Shown: in pieces, positions 43,269-51,361 of the stretch
How the letters are laid out: each line of letters starts with the position of its first letter
How positions within the stretch are numbered: position 1 is the first letter of the stretch
Assembly (NCBI GenBank): GCA_004557385.1
Contig: SFEA01000007.1
Coordinates: 1 to 64,000, forward strand
Source: Bacteroidales bacterium
Lineage (GTDB): Bacteria; Bacteroidota; Bacteroidia; Bacteroidales; Muribaculaceae
Direction: 5' to 3'
DNA: 64,000 nt
Made by a program: the position numbers and the translations under genes
The notes under the pieces: model-generated
Database searches by the model: none
What the model saw: only the letters and a program-made list of their open reading frames with translations
What the model was told of the DNA's origin: nothing

Positions 43269-43493
43269 TTGTTGGAAAAACGGCAGAAATAGGGCAAAAA
43301 CATGTTGGAAAAACGGCAAAAATAGGGTTAAAACATGTTGGAAAAACGGAAAAAATAGGGCAAAACATGTTGGAAAAACGACAAAAATAGGGCTGAAAGA
43401 TGTTGGAAAAACGGCAAAAATAGGGTCAAAACATGTTGGAAAAGTGGCAAAAATAGGGTTAAAATATGTTGGAAAAACGGCAAAAATAGGGCT
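43269..43493 (+). repeat. Seven 32-33 bp tandem repeats encoding MLEKRQK mini-ORFs
   Basis: TGTTGGAAAAACGG recurs with start-like triplets at 43269 (TTG), 43302, 43335, 43367, 43400, 43433 and 43466, with periods of 33 bp and one 32. Each unit from ATG reads MLEKRQK then TAG, or a close variant (MLEKRKK, MLEKWQK), and an A-rich GGG-containing stretch precedes each ATG. The surrounding gap 43167-43965 holds no clear gene; a 122-residue open frame at 43192-43560 is a repeat product. 43494-43677 shows nothing. Confidence 0.8.
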
Positions 43494-43677
43494 GATGTTT
43501 ATTGAGCGACATGATGAAGCGCCGACGCACTACAAGGTGGATTTGACCGGGCTTGAATGAGGCCCAGCAAAGTATGCTTCGCCCATCGCCACAGCTTTCG
43601 GGCATTTCGGGCGAGGTGGCTTGGGGTGGCTGTGCATCTTTATGGCGGCAAAGGGCTGATAAATGGTTTTTTTGTAG

Positions 43678-43914
43678 TATCTTTGCAGCTGGAAACTGCG
43701 AAAATAGGATGCGTTCGGCATAACGCTCAAGCTGCGCTTGGCTGTTCTGCGCTCACTGTCACTATCTTTGCAGTTGGAAACTGCGAAAATAGGATGCGTT
43801 CGGCATAACGCTCAAGCTGCGCTTGGCTGTTCTGCGCTCACTGTCACTATCTTTGCAGACGAAATCTGCGAAAATAGGATGCGTTCGGCATAACGCTCAC
43901 TGTCACTATCTTTG
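43678..43914 (+). repeat. 85-bp tandem repeats each carrying a -7 box, upstream of ychF
   Basis: TATCTTTG, a perfect TAnnTTTG box, occurs at 43678, 43763, 43848 and 43907. The first two repeat units are 85 bp; the third is shortened to 59 bp, apparently by a deletion between two CGCTCA sequences. The last box lies 52 bp before the ychF start, making a promoter array. A TTG lies 22 bp before the boxes at 43763 and 43848. Confidence 0.75.
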
Positions 43915-43965
43915 CAGCTGGAAAATATTTACTGATAAAACAAATAAAATTTTTTAGATAGATAC

Positions 43966-45069
43966 ATGGCACTACAATGCGGCATTGTTGGACTGCCTAA
44001 TGTGGGCAAGTCAACGCTTTTCAACTGTTTGTCGAACGCTAAGGCGCAGTCGGCTAATTTCCCATTTTGCACCATTGAACCAAACGTCGGCGTGATAACC
44101 GTGCCCGACGAGCGACTCAACAAGTTGGCTGAGATATGCAATCCGCAGCGCGTTGTCCCCACTACGGTGGAGATTGTTGACATTGCCGGCTTGGTGCAAG
44201 GCGCGTCGAAGGGCGAAGGCTTGGGCAACAAGTTCTTGGCTAACATCCGCGAAACAGATGCCATCATTCATGTGCTGCGCTGCTTCGACGACGACAACAT
44301 CACTCACGTTAACGGTGACGTCGACCCGGTGCGCGACAAGGAAATCATCGACTATGAGTTGCAGTTGAAGGACCTCGAAACCATCGAAGCCCGCATCACC
44401 AAGGTGGCTAAACAGGCTCAAACCGGCGGCGACAAGCAAGCCAAGCAGGCGTGGGAAGTGTATAAGCGTTACAAGGAAGCCCTCGAGCAAGGCAAGGCAG
44501 CCCGCACCGTTGAGCTTGAAAACAAGGACGAAGAGCGCATTGCTCACGACCTGTTCTTGCTCACCAACAAGCCGGTGCTGTATGTGTGCAACGTCGACGA
44601 CAACAGCGCTGTCGATGGCAACAAATATGTAGATGCTGTGCGCGAAGCGGTGAAGGACGAGAATGCCGAGATTCTGATTCTTGCAGCAAAGACCGAATCG
44701 GAAATTGCCGAGTTCGACACTTATGAGGAGCGCCAGATGTTCCTCAACGAGATTGGGCTGGAAGAATCGGGCGTGAACCGATTGATTAAGTCGGCATACG
44801 CACTGCTTGATTTGCAGACATTCCTCACAGCCGGACCGGACGAGGTGCGTGCCTGGACATTCCGAAAGGGCAGCAAGGCTCCGCAGTGTGCCGGTGTTAT
44901 TCACTCCGACTTTGAGCGTGGCTTCATCCGCGCCGAGGTGATAAAGTACGACGACTATGTTGCCTACGGCAGCGAGGCCGCTGTGAAAGAAGCAGGCAAG
45001 ATGGGTGTTGAAGGCAAGGAATATGTGGTGCAAGACGGCGACATCATGCATTTCCGCTTTAACGTCTGA
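43966..45069 (+). CDS. ychF: Redox-regulated ATPase YchF (Obg family)
   Basis: A 367-residue universal P-loop ATPase that binds ribosomes and responds to redox stress. G1 motif GLPNVGKST near residue 9, switch II DIAGLVQGASKGEGLGNKFL near 68, an NKP-type G4 at TNKPVLYVCN near 200, and the C-terminal TGS-like domain (FRKGSKAPQCAGVIHSDFERGFIRAEV...DYVAYG). Length is normal. Upstream is a repeated promoter region; downstream is an intrinsic terminator. Confidence 0.96.
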   Translation: MALQCGIVGLPNVGKSTLFNCLSNAKAQSANFPFCTIEPNVGVITVPDERLNKLAEICNPQRVVPTTVEIVDIAGLVQGASKGEGLGNKFLANIRETDAIIHVLRCFDDDNITHVNGDVDPVRDKEIIDYELQLKDLETIEARITKVAKQAQTGGDKQAKQAWEVYKRYKEALEQGKAARTVELENKDEERIAHDLFLLTNKPVLYVCNVDDNSAVDGNKYVDAVREAVKDENAEILILAAKTESEIAEFDTYEERQMFLNEIGLEESGVNRLIKSAYALLDLQTFLTAGPDEVRAWTFRKGSKAPQCAGVIHSDFERGFIRAEVIKYDDYVAYGSEAAVKEAGKMGVEGKEYVVQDGDIMHFRFNV

Positions 45070-45141
45070 AAAGATGCTTGCGCCTGTGGCGAAGCGCTTG
45101 GGTCGACCAATTTAAAATAAGGATTGATAATAATTGCAAAG

Positions 45142-45181
45142 GCTCTCCGAGAAGGTGTATTCATTCTCCGAGAGCTTTTTT
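45142..45181 (+). terminator. Intrinsic terminator after ychF
   Basis: Arms 45142-45153 and 45164-45175 pair over 12 positions with one C-C mismatch, followed by six T residues. It lies 73 bp after the ychF stop and before the convergent glycosyltransferase gene. Confidence 0.75.
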
Positions 45182-45198
45182 GTGAGTGGTGAAGTCGG

Positions 45199-46272
45199 CT
45201 AAATTGATTGTATGGTTTGCAGGGTTTGATTAGCGATGCTGTGCCAGTTGTATTCGCTGAGGTCATAGTGTATTCTTCCGATGGGATTTTTCAGCATCTG
45301 CTGAATGCCTAGCGCAAGCGATTGAGGATTCGCTTTCTCAACGTAGGATTCGGCTGGGAGCTCAATGAGGTGTGTTGCGGGAATGTCGGTTGCCACAATC
45401 GGTAGTGAATAATTCATTGCTTCGAGTAGCACCAAAGGGAAGCCTTCGTTTACCGACGAGAGGACATACATACGTGCGTGCGAATATAATTGTGCCAGAT
45501 TGTTGCCGAATGTAAAACCTGTGAACACCACTTTCTTGTGGGTGTCGAGCGATTTTAATAGGTTAAAATAATGTGCGTCGTGGTCGCAGGCACCGGCAAT
45601 AACAAGGTGTTTAACGTCGTCGATTTGGTTAACCGCCTCCACCAAATGCTCAAAACCTTTTTCCGGTGTTAATCTTCCAACAGCCAAGATATATTCGTTA
45701 GGTTTTATGCCAATTTGCTCAATGAAAGAGGTAGCTGTGGTTGGCTCGGTAGCTACAATCCCGTTTGGAATGAAGATGGATTTTTGCTGTATTCTATCAG
45801 AATATTTTGCCATCTGAAATTTGTTGACAAAAATCACTTTGTTGACAGAGTTCAGCGATAGAAATTCGCTGAAGCGCAGGATGTTGCGTGCAATAAATCC
45901 CCATTTTTTGTGTTCGTAGTTGGGGCTGTGGTAGGTCATCACTGTTTTTATGCCGGCAATGCGAAGTAAGGGCGCAAACATGCCCGGGCCAATGTTGTGA
46001 ATATGCACATAGTCAGGGCGATGAAACAGAATGTGAATCACGCACAGGAGTGTGTGAAAAACTGCTTCAAAACCCTTTATTCGAGTTGATGGAAGGTCGA
46101 CAAACTCAATGTTTCCGAAATGTTTGTGCGACAATTCGGTTAAGTAAGGTTTTCGACGATATACACGAAGACTAACGTTTTGCATAAGCGGATAAAGGTT
46201 CTCGCTATGCATTTCCACACCACCTTGGATGCCAGGTAATCCTCTTATTCCTATGACTGCAATTGTTTTCAT
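45199..46272 (-). CDS. Glycosyltransferase family 4, capsule cluster
   Basis: A 357-residue GT-B fold enzyme; start MKTIAVIGIRGLPG at 46272 is chosen over an upstream frame start at 46332 that would overlap the radical SAM gene. The N-terminus (RGLPGIQGGVEMHSENLYP) and the C-terminal nucleotide-sugar-binding part (LAVGRLTPEKGFEHLVEA, SSVNEGFPLVLLEAMNYSLPIVATD) are typical of GT4. It probably adds a sugar to the undecaprenyl-linked repeat unit. It is the last gene of a leftward three-gene group with the radical SAM and another GT4 gene. Sugar specificity unknown. Confidence 0.88.
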   Translation of the reverse strand: MKTIAVIGIRGLPGIQGGVEMHSENLYPLMQNVSLRVYRRKPYLTELSHKHFGNIEFVDLPSTRIKGFEAVFHTLLCVIHILFHRPDYVHIHNIGPGMFAPLLRIAGIKTVMTYHSPNYEHKKWGFIARNILRFSEFLSLNSVNKVIFVNKFQMAKYSDRIQQKSIFIPNGIVATEPTTATSFIEQIGIKPNEYILAVGRLTPEKGFEHLVEAVNQIDDVKHLVIAGACDHDAHYFNLLKSLDTHKKVVFTGFTFGNNLAQLYSHARMYVLSSVNEGFPLVLLEAMNYSLPIVATDIPATHLIELPAESYVEKANPQSLALGIQQMLKNPIGRIHYDLSEYNWHSIANQTLQTIQSI

Positions 46273-46292
46273 TGTAAAGGAATAGCGCACTA

Positions 46293-47300
46293 TTAATCCC
46301 AACAAAGGTCTTTGCCTTTGCGAATACGCCATTTGTTACGAAGAATCCACTTGATTGGAATCCACGGGCGGCGAACCATATCGTGGCGTTCTGTGACAAT
46401 AAAGGCACAATTACGCTTGCAGTTTTTCACCTTTTCGAGAGCTTCTTTTGCTTTGTCGCTGTTCATGATGTTCTCGAAAGAATCTTCTTTAATGTTGCCG
46501 ATTACCCATTCTTCGCAAGAACCGTTGCAGGGCGATACATTTCCCCACGGGTCGATGAAGAAGAAGTCGGTGAGGGCGCCGCAAGCAGGGCGGTATCCGG
46601 CATCGTCGCCGCGTAGACGGCGGTGAATCGAGCGGTTGAAATATGCTCTGCCATAGTCCTTAAGCTTGTTTTTCAAGCCGCGACGCTTTGAGGTGAGAAG
46701 TGCTTTTACAAACAACTCGTGCTGGCGTAACGCATCTTCGCTGACAATCTGGTTGTCGTCCTTGTGGAAATACCACGAGTTGTGGACGGCAGAGTTGCCT
46801 AATTCCACATCAAGAGCAACGCACAACTCATAAAGGTGAAGCAAATCCTTATAGTTGTCGGGTGAAATTACCACTGAAAAACCAATGTTTTTGCATTTTG
46901 TTTTTTTCAGTTCGAGCATTGTGCGCAGTGCGTGGTCGAAACCGTTCACGATTCCTCGTTTTGTGTCGTTGATGTGCGGCAAGCCTTCCACACTCACGCG
47001 AATGAGTATGTTTGGATATTTGTTGGCGAGTTCAACAATTTTTTCGGTGTTATATCCATTGGTGCTGAGTTCAAGAAGTGACGATTTGGGATATAGAATC
47101 TCAAAAATCTTGTCGATATCTTTGCGCAGAGTGGCTTCTCCGCCGGTGATGTTGATGCGTAGCCCTGCAGGGAGCTTTTTGTAATATTCGCAATCGATTT
47201 CCTCATCCGGATGAGTTTGGTGTTTCCAGATGTTGCACATGTTGCATTTCGCATTGCAGCGGAATGTGGTTATCAGGCTTCCTTGTACTATATTTTTCAT
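46293..47300 (-). CDS. Radical SAM protein with SPASM-like C-terminus
   Basis: A 335-residue radical SAM enzyme. The [4Fe-4S] motif CNAKCNMC lies near residue 15, with the GGE motif ITGGEATLRKDI near 52 for SAM binding. A C-terminal cysteine set (CGALTDFFFIDPWGNVSPCNGSCEEW and a final KNCKRNCAF) suggests an auxiliary cluster of the SPASM/twitch kind. It sits between two GT4 genes in the capsule cluster, 20 bp before the downstream glycosyltransferase start. A sugar or lipid modification is plausible but the substrate cannot be told; related enzymes often modify peptides. Confidence 0.85.
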   Translation of the reverse strand: MKNIVQGSLITTFRCNAKCNMCNIWKHQTHPDEEIDCEYYKKLPAGLRINITGGEATLRKDIDKIFEILYPKSSLLELSTNGYNTEKIVELANKYPNILIRVSVEGLPHINDTKRGIVNGFDHALRTMLELKKTKCKNIGFSVVISPDNYKDLLHLYELCVALDVELGNSAVHNSWYFHKDDNQIVSEDALRQHELFVKALLTSKRRGLKNKLKDYGRAYFNRSIHRRLRGDDAGYRPACGALTDFFFIDPWGNVSPCNGSCEEWVIGNIKEDSFENIMNSDKAKEALEKVKNCKRNCAFIVTERHDMVRRPWIPIKWILRNKWRIRKGKDLCWD

Positions 47301-47364
47301 TTTTTTCTTGTAGTCGAGTTGATAATTATTAAACGTGAAATAATCAAGATTATTATTTGTTATG

Positions 47365-48576
47365 TTAAAATACCTTTTTCGAGTTGTAAATCTCCGACAG
47401 CAGTTTCAGGTGCTGCTCGGGAGAGAATCGGGTGATGGCATCGGCTTGGATGGCGTTGTTGTCCCACCGGCTGGCGAGTGCCTGTTCGATGGCTGTTTGC
47501 AGCCCGGCAACGTCTTTGGGTGCGAACACTATGCCCGATGTGGGCGTGATGAGTTCGGGGATGCCACCGTTGCGGGCACCAATCACGGGCGTTCCGGCGC
47601 AAAGCGACTCTATCACGCCGAGCGGATTGTTTTCGTAACATTCCGATGGCATGATTGATGCGTAGCTGGTGCTGAGCAGCCGGCTCACTTCATCGGCGTT
47701 AAGGCGTCCCAAAAACCGGATGTTGCTGCAGGCGGCATATTTTGCTTTGAGTTCGGTGGCAAGTGGGCCGTCGCCGGCAACGAGCAGCGGGTAGGGCAGA
47801 CGCGAAGCGGCTTCAATCATTGTAGCCACACCTTTTTCGTGCGAAAGGCGACCAACATAGCATAGCTGTTTGCGGCGAGCTGTTTGCGCGGCATTGGCAA
47901 ACGACTGCAGTTTCACGGGGTCGACAAAGTTGCACACCACATGCAGCTTGCTTTGTGCGAATCCGCCTTGCGCCATTTTCGTTGCCATGAATTGGCTGGG
48001 GCAGATAAAGGCGTGGGTGCAGCGTTCCAGTCGGCTTCGGTTCCACTTCATAGCTTCGATGTAAGCCAGAGCGCTGGCGGCAAGCGAGCCCTTCATGCAT
48101 CGCATGTCAAGCACTTGCTTCTTGTTGTGGAAGCATAGTTCGCAAGGTTCGCCATTGCGCAGGCAGGAGTATGATGGGCACAGCAGTTTATAGTCGTGCA
48201 AGGTCCACACCACGCGGCAGCCGGCTTTGTGAGCCATTTCGGCAACCACCGGCGACAGATAGCTGTGTATGTTTCCCAGGTGAACCACATCGGGGCGGAA
48301 GTCGTGCAGGATGCGGGCAAACGATGTGCGAATGTCGCCCAATCCCAGCGTGCGCTGCAATGCCTTGAGCTTGCCTTTGACGCCGCCGCCCGAGAATGAT
48401 ATTTCGGGTGCGAAATATTTTGAGTAGGGTGATGCAAAATTGTCGGGATACGCCATGGCAAACACAGCCACTTCGTAGCCGTTTGCTTGGAGTAGATGCT
48501 CAAGGTTGATGGTGGCAACGCAGTCGCCGCCGCGGTTATAGTAGAATTTGTTTACTAATAGAATTCGTTTAGACAT
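47365..48576 (-). CDS. Glycosyltransferase family 4
   Basis: A 403-residue GT-B glycosyltransferase. The acceptor-side start MSKRILLVNKFYYNRGGDCVATINLEHLLQ and the donor-binding signature CYVGRLSHEKGVATMIEAASRLPYPLLVAGDGP followed by the E-x7-E area (MPSECYENNPLGVIESLCAGTPVIG) fit GT4. Three Cys residues (CPSYSCLRNGEPCELCFHNK) near residue 135 are notable and appear in many Bacteroidetes GT4 proteins. First gene of the leftward group; 154 bp separate it from the divergent flippase gene. Sugar unknown. Confidence 0.9.
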   Translation of the reverse strand: MSKRILLVNKFYYNRGGDCVATINLEHLLQANGYEVAVFAMAYPDNFASPYSKYFAPEISFSGGGVKGKLKALQRTLGLGDIRTSFARILHDFRPDVVHLGNIHSYLSPVVAEMAHKAGCRVVWTLHDYKLLCPSYSCLRNGEPCELCFHNKKQVLDMRCMKGSLAASALAYIEAMKWNRSRLERCTHAFICPSQFMATKMAQGGFAQSKLHVVCNFVDPVKLQSFANAAQTARRKQLCYVGRLSHEKGVATMIEAASRLPYPLLVAGDGPLATELKAKYAACSNIRFLGRLNADEVSRLLSTSYASIMPSECYENNPLGVIESLCAGTPVIGARNGGIPELITPTSGIVFAPKDVAGLQTAIEQALASRWDNNAIQADAITRFSPEQHLKLLSEIYNSKKVF

Positions 48577-48730
48577 AAATCGGTTTTATCAAGTTTCTTC
48601 ATAATTATAAAACATTTTGTAGTGTGAAATATTGTGCATGAATTGCAATAAATCGGTAAAATGTTCCGTTTAAACTATTGAATTGTAAACGCTGTGATTG
48701 TTGGCAGATATTAAGACGCAAAATAGGGCA

Positions 48731-50125
48731 ATGCAGATGCTTCGTAATCTGGGGATTTATGCTGTAGGCAGCATAGGTTCTCGGCTTATGACTTTTTTGC
48801 TTGTGCCAATCTACAGCTTTTTTATCGCACCGAGCGAGTTTGGCTACTACGACATTTGTTTTGTGGTGGCAATGTTTGCGGTGCCAATCATTTCGATGCA
48901 GCTGCGAGATGGCGCTTTCAGGTATTTGCTCGATGCCACGACTGATGAAGAGCGCACCCGAGTAGTTACATTTACGATGGTGGCAATGCTGCGCAACATT
49001 TGTGCATGCCTGGTGCTTGGAGTGGCAGCGCATTTGCTGTTCGATATCCGATGCATGTGGTATACACTGGTGTTTGCCTGCGTTTTTGCCTTATTCGAGG
49101 TGGTTCAGCAAATGCTGCGTGGCTTAGGTCACAACAAGCTGTTTGCCGGCTGCGGCATCTTGTCATCGTTCCTCATATTTGCTATAAGTGTTCCGCTTGT
49201 GGTATGGACTGATATGGGCATTGAAGGCGTGTTTGTGGGTAATATTGCTGCACGGATTATTGCTATGTTGTTTGCCGAATGGCGTGTGGGTGTCTTTAGT
49301 AAATTCATGCGTAGCAATGTTGATTATAAGGCAGTAGGACGCGAGGTGATTCGTTTCAGCAGCCCATTACTGGTGGTAAACATGATTCTAATAATTATAT
49401 CTTCAGGAAACAGATTTTTCATTGAGCATTATTTGGGACTACACGATAATGGTTTGTATGCAGTGGCTGTTAAGTTTGCTTCAATACTTGAGGCGATTGC
49501 GTTTATATTTATACAGGCATGGCAAGAAACGGCAATACGGCAATACGGCGATGCTGACCACGATGCGTTTTATTCCAAGATATTGAATGCTTATTTATGG
49601 GTGCTTGTTGCGTTTGTGGTGAGTATTTCGTATGTTACAAGATTACTTAATAACTATTTTATTGGTGTTGAATATCAGGATAGTATTTGCCTAATTTTGC
49701 CTCAGTGTTTGGCGTCGGCAATACTAAACTTGGTGTTTTTTTATGATATGGGATATCAATGCTCGAAGAATACCTCACGCCAGCTGCCGTGTTTGATAAC
49801 TGCTTTGTTAGTATCGCTGACTTCAAACTACTATTTTACTATTTGGTGGGGATTGTATGGCATTTTGGCAAGCATCAATGTCACATATCTGTTTATGCTT
49901 GTGTATAAGATGATTGACACCCGCCGATATATGAAGTTGCGCATCGAGCCTCGTTCGGTGGCAATGCTCGGTTTGCTGTTACTTAGCGGAGCGATGTATT
50001 ATGTCATTCACAATAATATATTAGTTGCCGTATATTTTGCTCTTGTGTTAATGGCGATGGCGGTGTGTTGCCCGGCATCGGTGAAGCAAATGTTGGCTGA
50101 CAAACTACGACGAAACAAAGCATAA
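48731..50125 (+). CDS. wzx: Wzx-type oligosaccharide flippase
   Basis: A 464-residue polytopic protein of the MATE/PST flippase superfamily with about 12-14 helices. The start at 48731 (MQMLRNLGIYAVGSIGSRLM) follows an AGGG-type ribosome site; a TTG at 48698 in frame is an alternative. Characteristic features are the GSRLMTFLLVPIYS opening and the FVGNIAARII and CSKNTSRQLPCL stretches. It flips undecaprenyl-linked repeat units to the periplasmic side. The stop overlaps the next glycosyltransferase start (TAATG). Confidence 0.88.
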   Translation: MQMLRNLGIYAVGSIGSRLMTFLLVPIYSFFIAPSEFGYYDICFVVAMFAVPIISMQLRDGAFRYLLDATTDEERTRVVTFTMVAMLRNICACLVLGVAAHLLFDIRCMWYTLVFACVFALFEVVQQMLRGLGHNKLFAGCGILSSFLIFAISVPLVVWTDMGIEGVFVGNIAARIIAMLFAEWRVGVFSKFMRSNVDYKAVGREVIRFSSPLLVVNMILIIISSGNRFFIEHYLGLHDNGLYAVAVKFASILEAIAFIFIQAWQETAIRQYGDADHDAFYSKILNAYLWVLVAFVVSISYVTRLLNNYFIGVEYQDSICLILPQCLASAILNLVFFYDMGYQCSKNTSRQLPCLITALLVSLTSNYYFTIWWGLYGILASINVTYLFMLVYKMIDTRRYMKLRIEPRSVAMLGLLLLSGAMYYVIHNNILVAVYFALVLMAMAVCCPASVKQMLADKLRRNKA

Positions 50126-51192
50126 TGAAGATATTGTTTATACCAAACTGGAATGTGAAGCGACTTGCCGAGGACGACTCCTCGCTTCAGGCACCCGACA
50201 AATACGTCAACGGGCATCCGTATTGGTTCTTCAGATATTTCCCTAAAGACACGCAGGTAGATATTATCGACATTGGCGCAAAAACGTGGTTCCGAAAGAT
50301 TGAGAGAAAAATTAAATTCTACATTCAACAGCCCATCAAGGCTTTTCGGGTTCGCAACAACTATGATTTGGTGGTGTCGCACGGCGCTCAAAGCGGATTG
50401 GTGTACGAACTGTTAACGTCGTTTGTAAAGCGTAAGCCCAAGCACTTGATGTTTGACATAGGCGGATTGAACGGTTCGCGAATCAACCACTACGAAACGC
50501 CGCTCATTCGCTACGCCTTGCGCCGTTCGCCGGCAATCATTGTGCATTCGTCGCGCCAGTTGTCGCTTTATCGCAACCATTATCCCAATCTGGTTGCTAA
50601 ATCCTCTTTCATTCCGTTTGGCGCCGATTTCAACTACTTCGACCGCGGACTGGAGATACATTTCAGCCATCGCATAGTGGCGTTCGGATATATGAAACGC
50701 GATTTTGCTACACTGTGCAAAGCGTTCGACGAGCTGAACGACAGCAAATATGAACTTTACATCATTGGCGACACTTCGCTTGCCGATGAATACAGCCATA
50801 ACAGAAAGATTATATTTCACGGAAAGATGCCGATTGACCATTTGGTGCAATTCATCCTTGGAAGTGCTTTTGTAGTAATTCCGTTGCCCGAATATCTCTA
50901 TTCCTACGGGCAGATGAGCTTCTTGCAGAGCATGGCATTGCGCAAACCTATAGTGGTGACCGACACTACAAGTTCGCACGACTATGTGAGCGGTATTCCC
51001 GGCGTGCTTTCGCCAAAGCCCTACGACGTAGCTGACATGAAGCGATGCCTTTCCGAGATGATGAGCAAAAACAAGGGCGAACTGATGTATATGGGGCTTA
51101 TGAATGCCGAGCATGTGCGTAACGACCTCAGTGAACGGGTTATGGGAGAACGAATCTACCGTTTTGTAGAGAAGATAATGAACGAAGATTGA
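50125..51192 (+). CDS. Glycosyltransferase, GT-B fold
   Basis: A 355-residue glycosyltransferase overlapping the flippase stop by one base. The N-terminus MKILFIPNWNVKRLAEDDSS and the donor-domain blocks (AFGYMKRDFATLCKAFDELN, IIGDTSLADEYSHNRKIIFHGKMPIDHLV, IPLPEYLYSYGQMSFLQSMALRKPIVVTD) fit a GT4/GT1-type fold. It is coupled to wzx and probably builds the same repeat unit. Sugar and linkage unknown. Confidence 0.8.
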   Translation: MKILFIPNWNVKRLAEDDSSLQAPDKYVNGHPYWFFRYFPKDTQVDIIDIGAKTWFRKIERKIKFYIQQPIKAFRVRNNYDLVVSHGAQSGLVYELLTSFVKRKPKHLMFDIGGLNGSRINHYETPLIRYALRRSPAIIVHSSRQLSLYRNHYPNLVAKSSFIPFGADFNYFDRGLEIHFSHRIVAFGYMKRDFATLCKAFDELNDSKYELYIIGDTSLADEYSHNRKIIFHGKMPIDHLVQFILGSAFVVIPLPEYLYSYGQMSFLQSMALRKPIVVTDTTSSHDYVSGIPGVLSPKPYDVADMKRCLSEMMSKNKGELMYMGLMNAEHVRNDLSERVMGERIYRFVEKIMNED

Positions 51193-51300
51193 ATCCTTAG
51201 AGATATTGTTTTCTTTGTTAAGTGAATATAGTTTGCGGTGAATAGCGCGATTATTCTCCGCATTTTTGCGTAGAATAATGCTGATTTTCACCTTAAATTA

Positions 51301-51361
51301 TTGCAAATAATGCGTAGAATGTATATATTTGTCGCAAAATATCAGATATTATGGCGACAAA
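51301..51361 (+). promoter_or_regulatory. Fic gene promoter with GTCGC dyad
   Basis: TTG at 51301-51303, 20 bp, TATATTTG at 51324-51331. An 8-bp inverted repeat, TTTGTCGC (51328-51335) and GCGACAAA (51354-51361), overlaps both the -7 box and the start codon at 51351. The TAnnTTTGTCGCA arrangement is the same as at the other Fic gene. Confidence 0.65.

Noticed and set aside
43269..43493. Possible CRISPR array
   Set aside because: Units are nearly identical over their full length with no variable spacers; a tandem repeat fits better.
43192..43560. 122-residue open frame over the tandem repeats
   Set aside because: The frame is open mainly because the repeats are 33 bp; the one 32-bp unit shifts the repeated peptide (CWKNGKNR becomes VGKTAKIG), so it is unlikely to be a conserved protein.
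44011..45051. 346-residue minus-strand open frame
   Set aside because: It mirrors ychF, a universal gene, and is a coding shadow.
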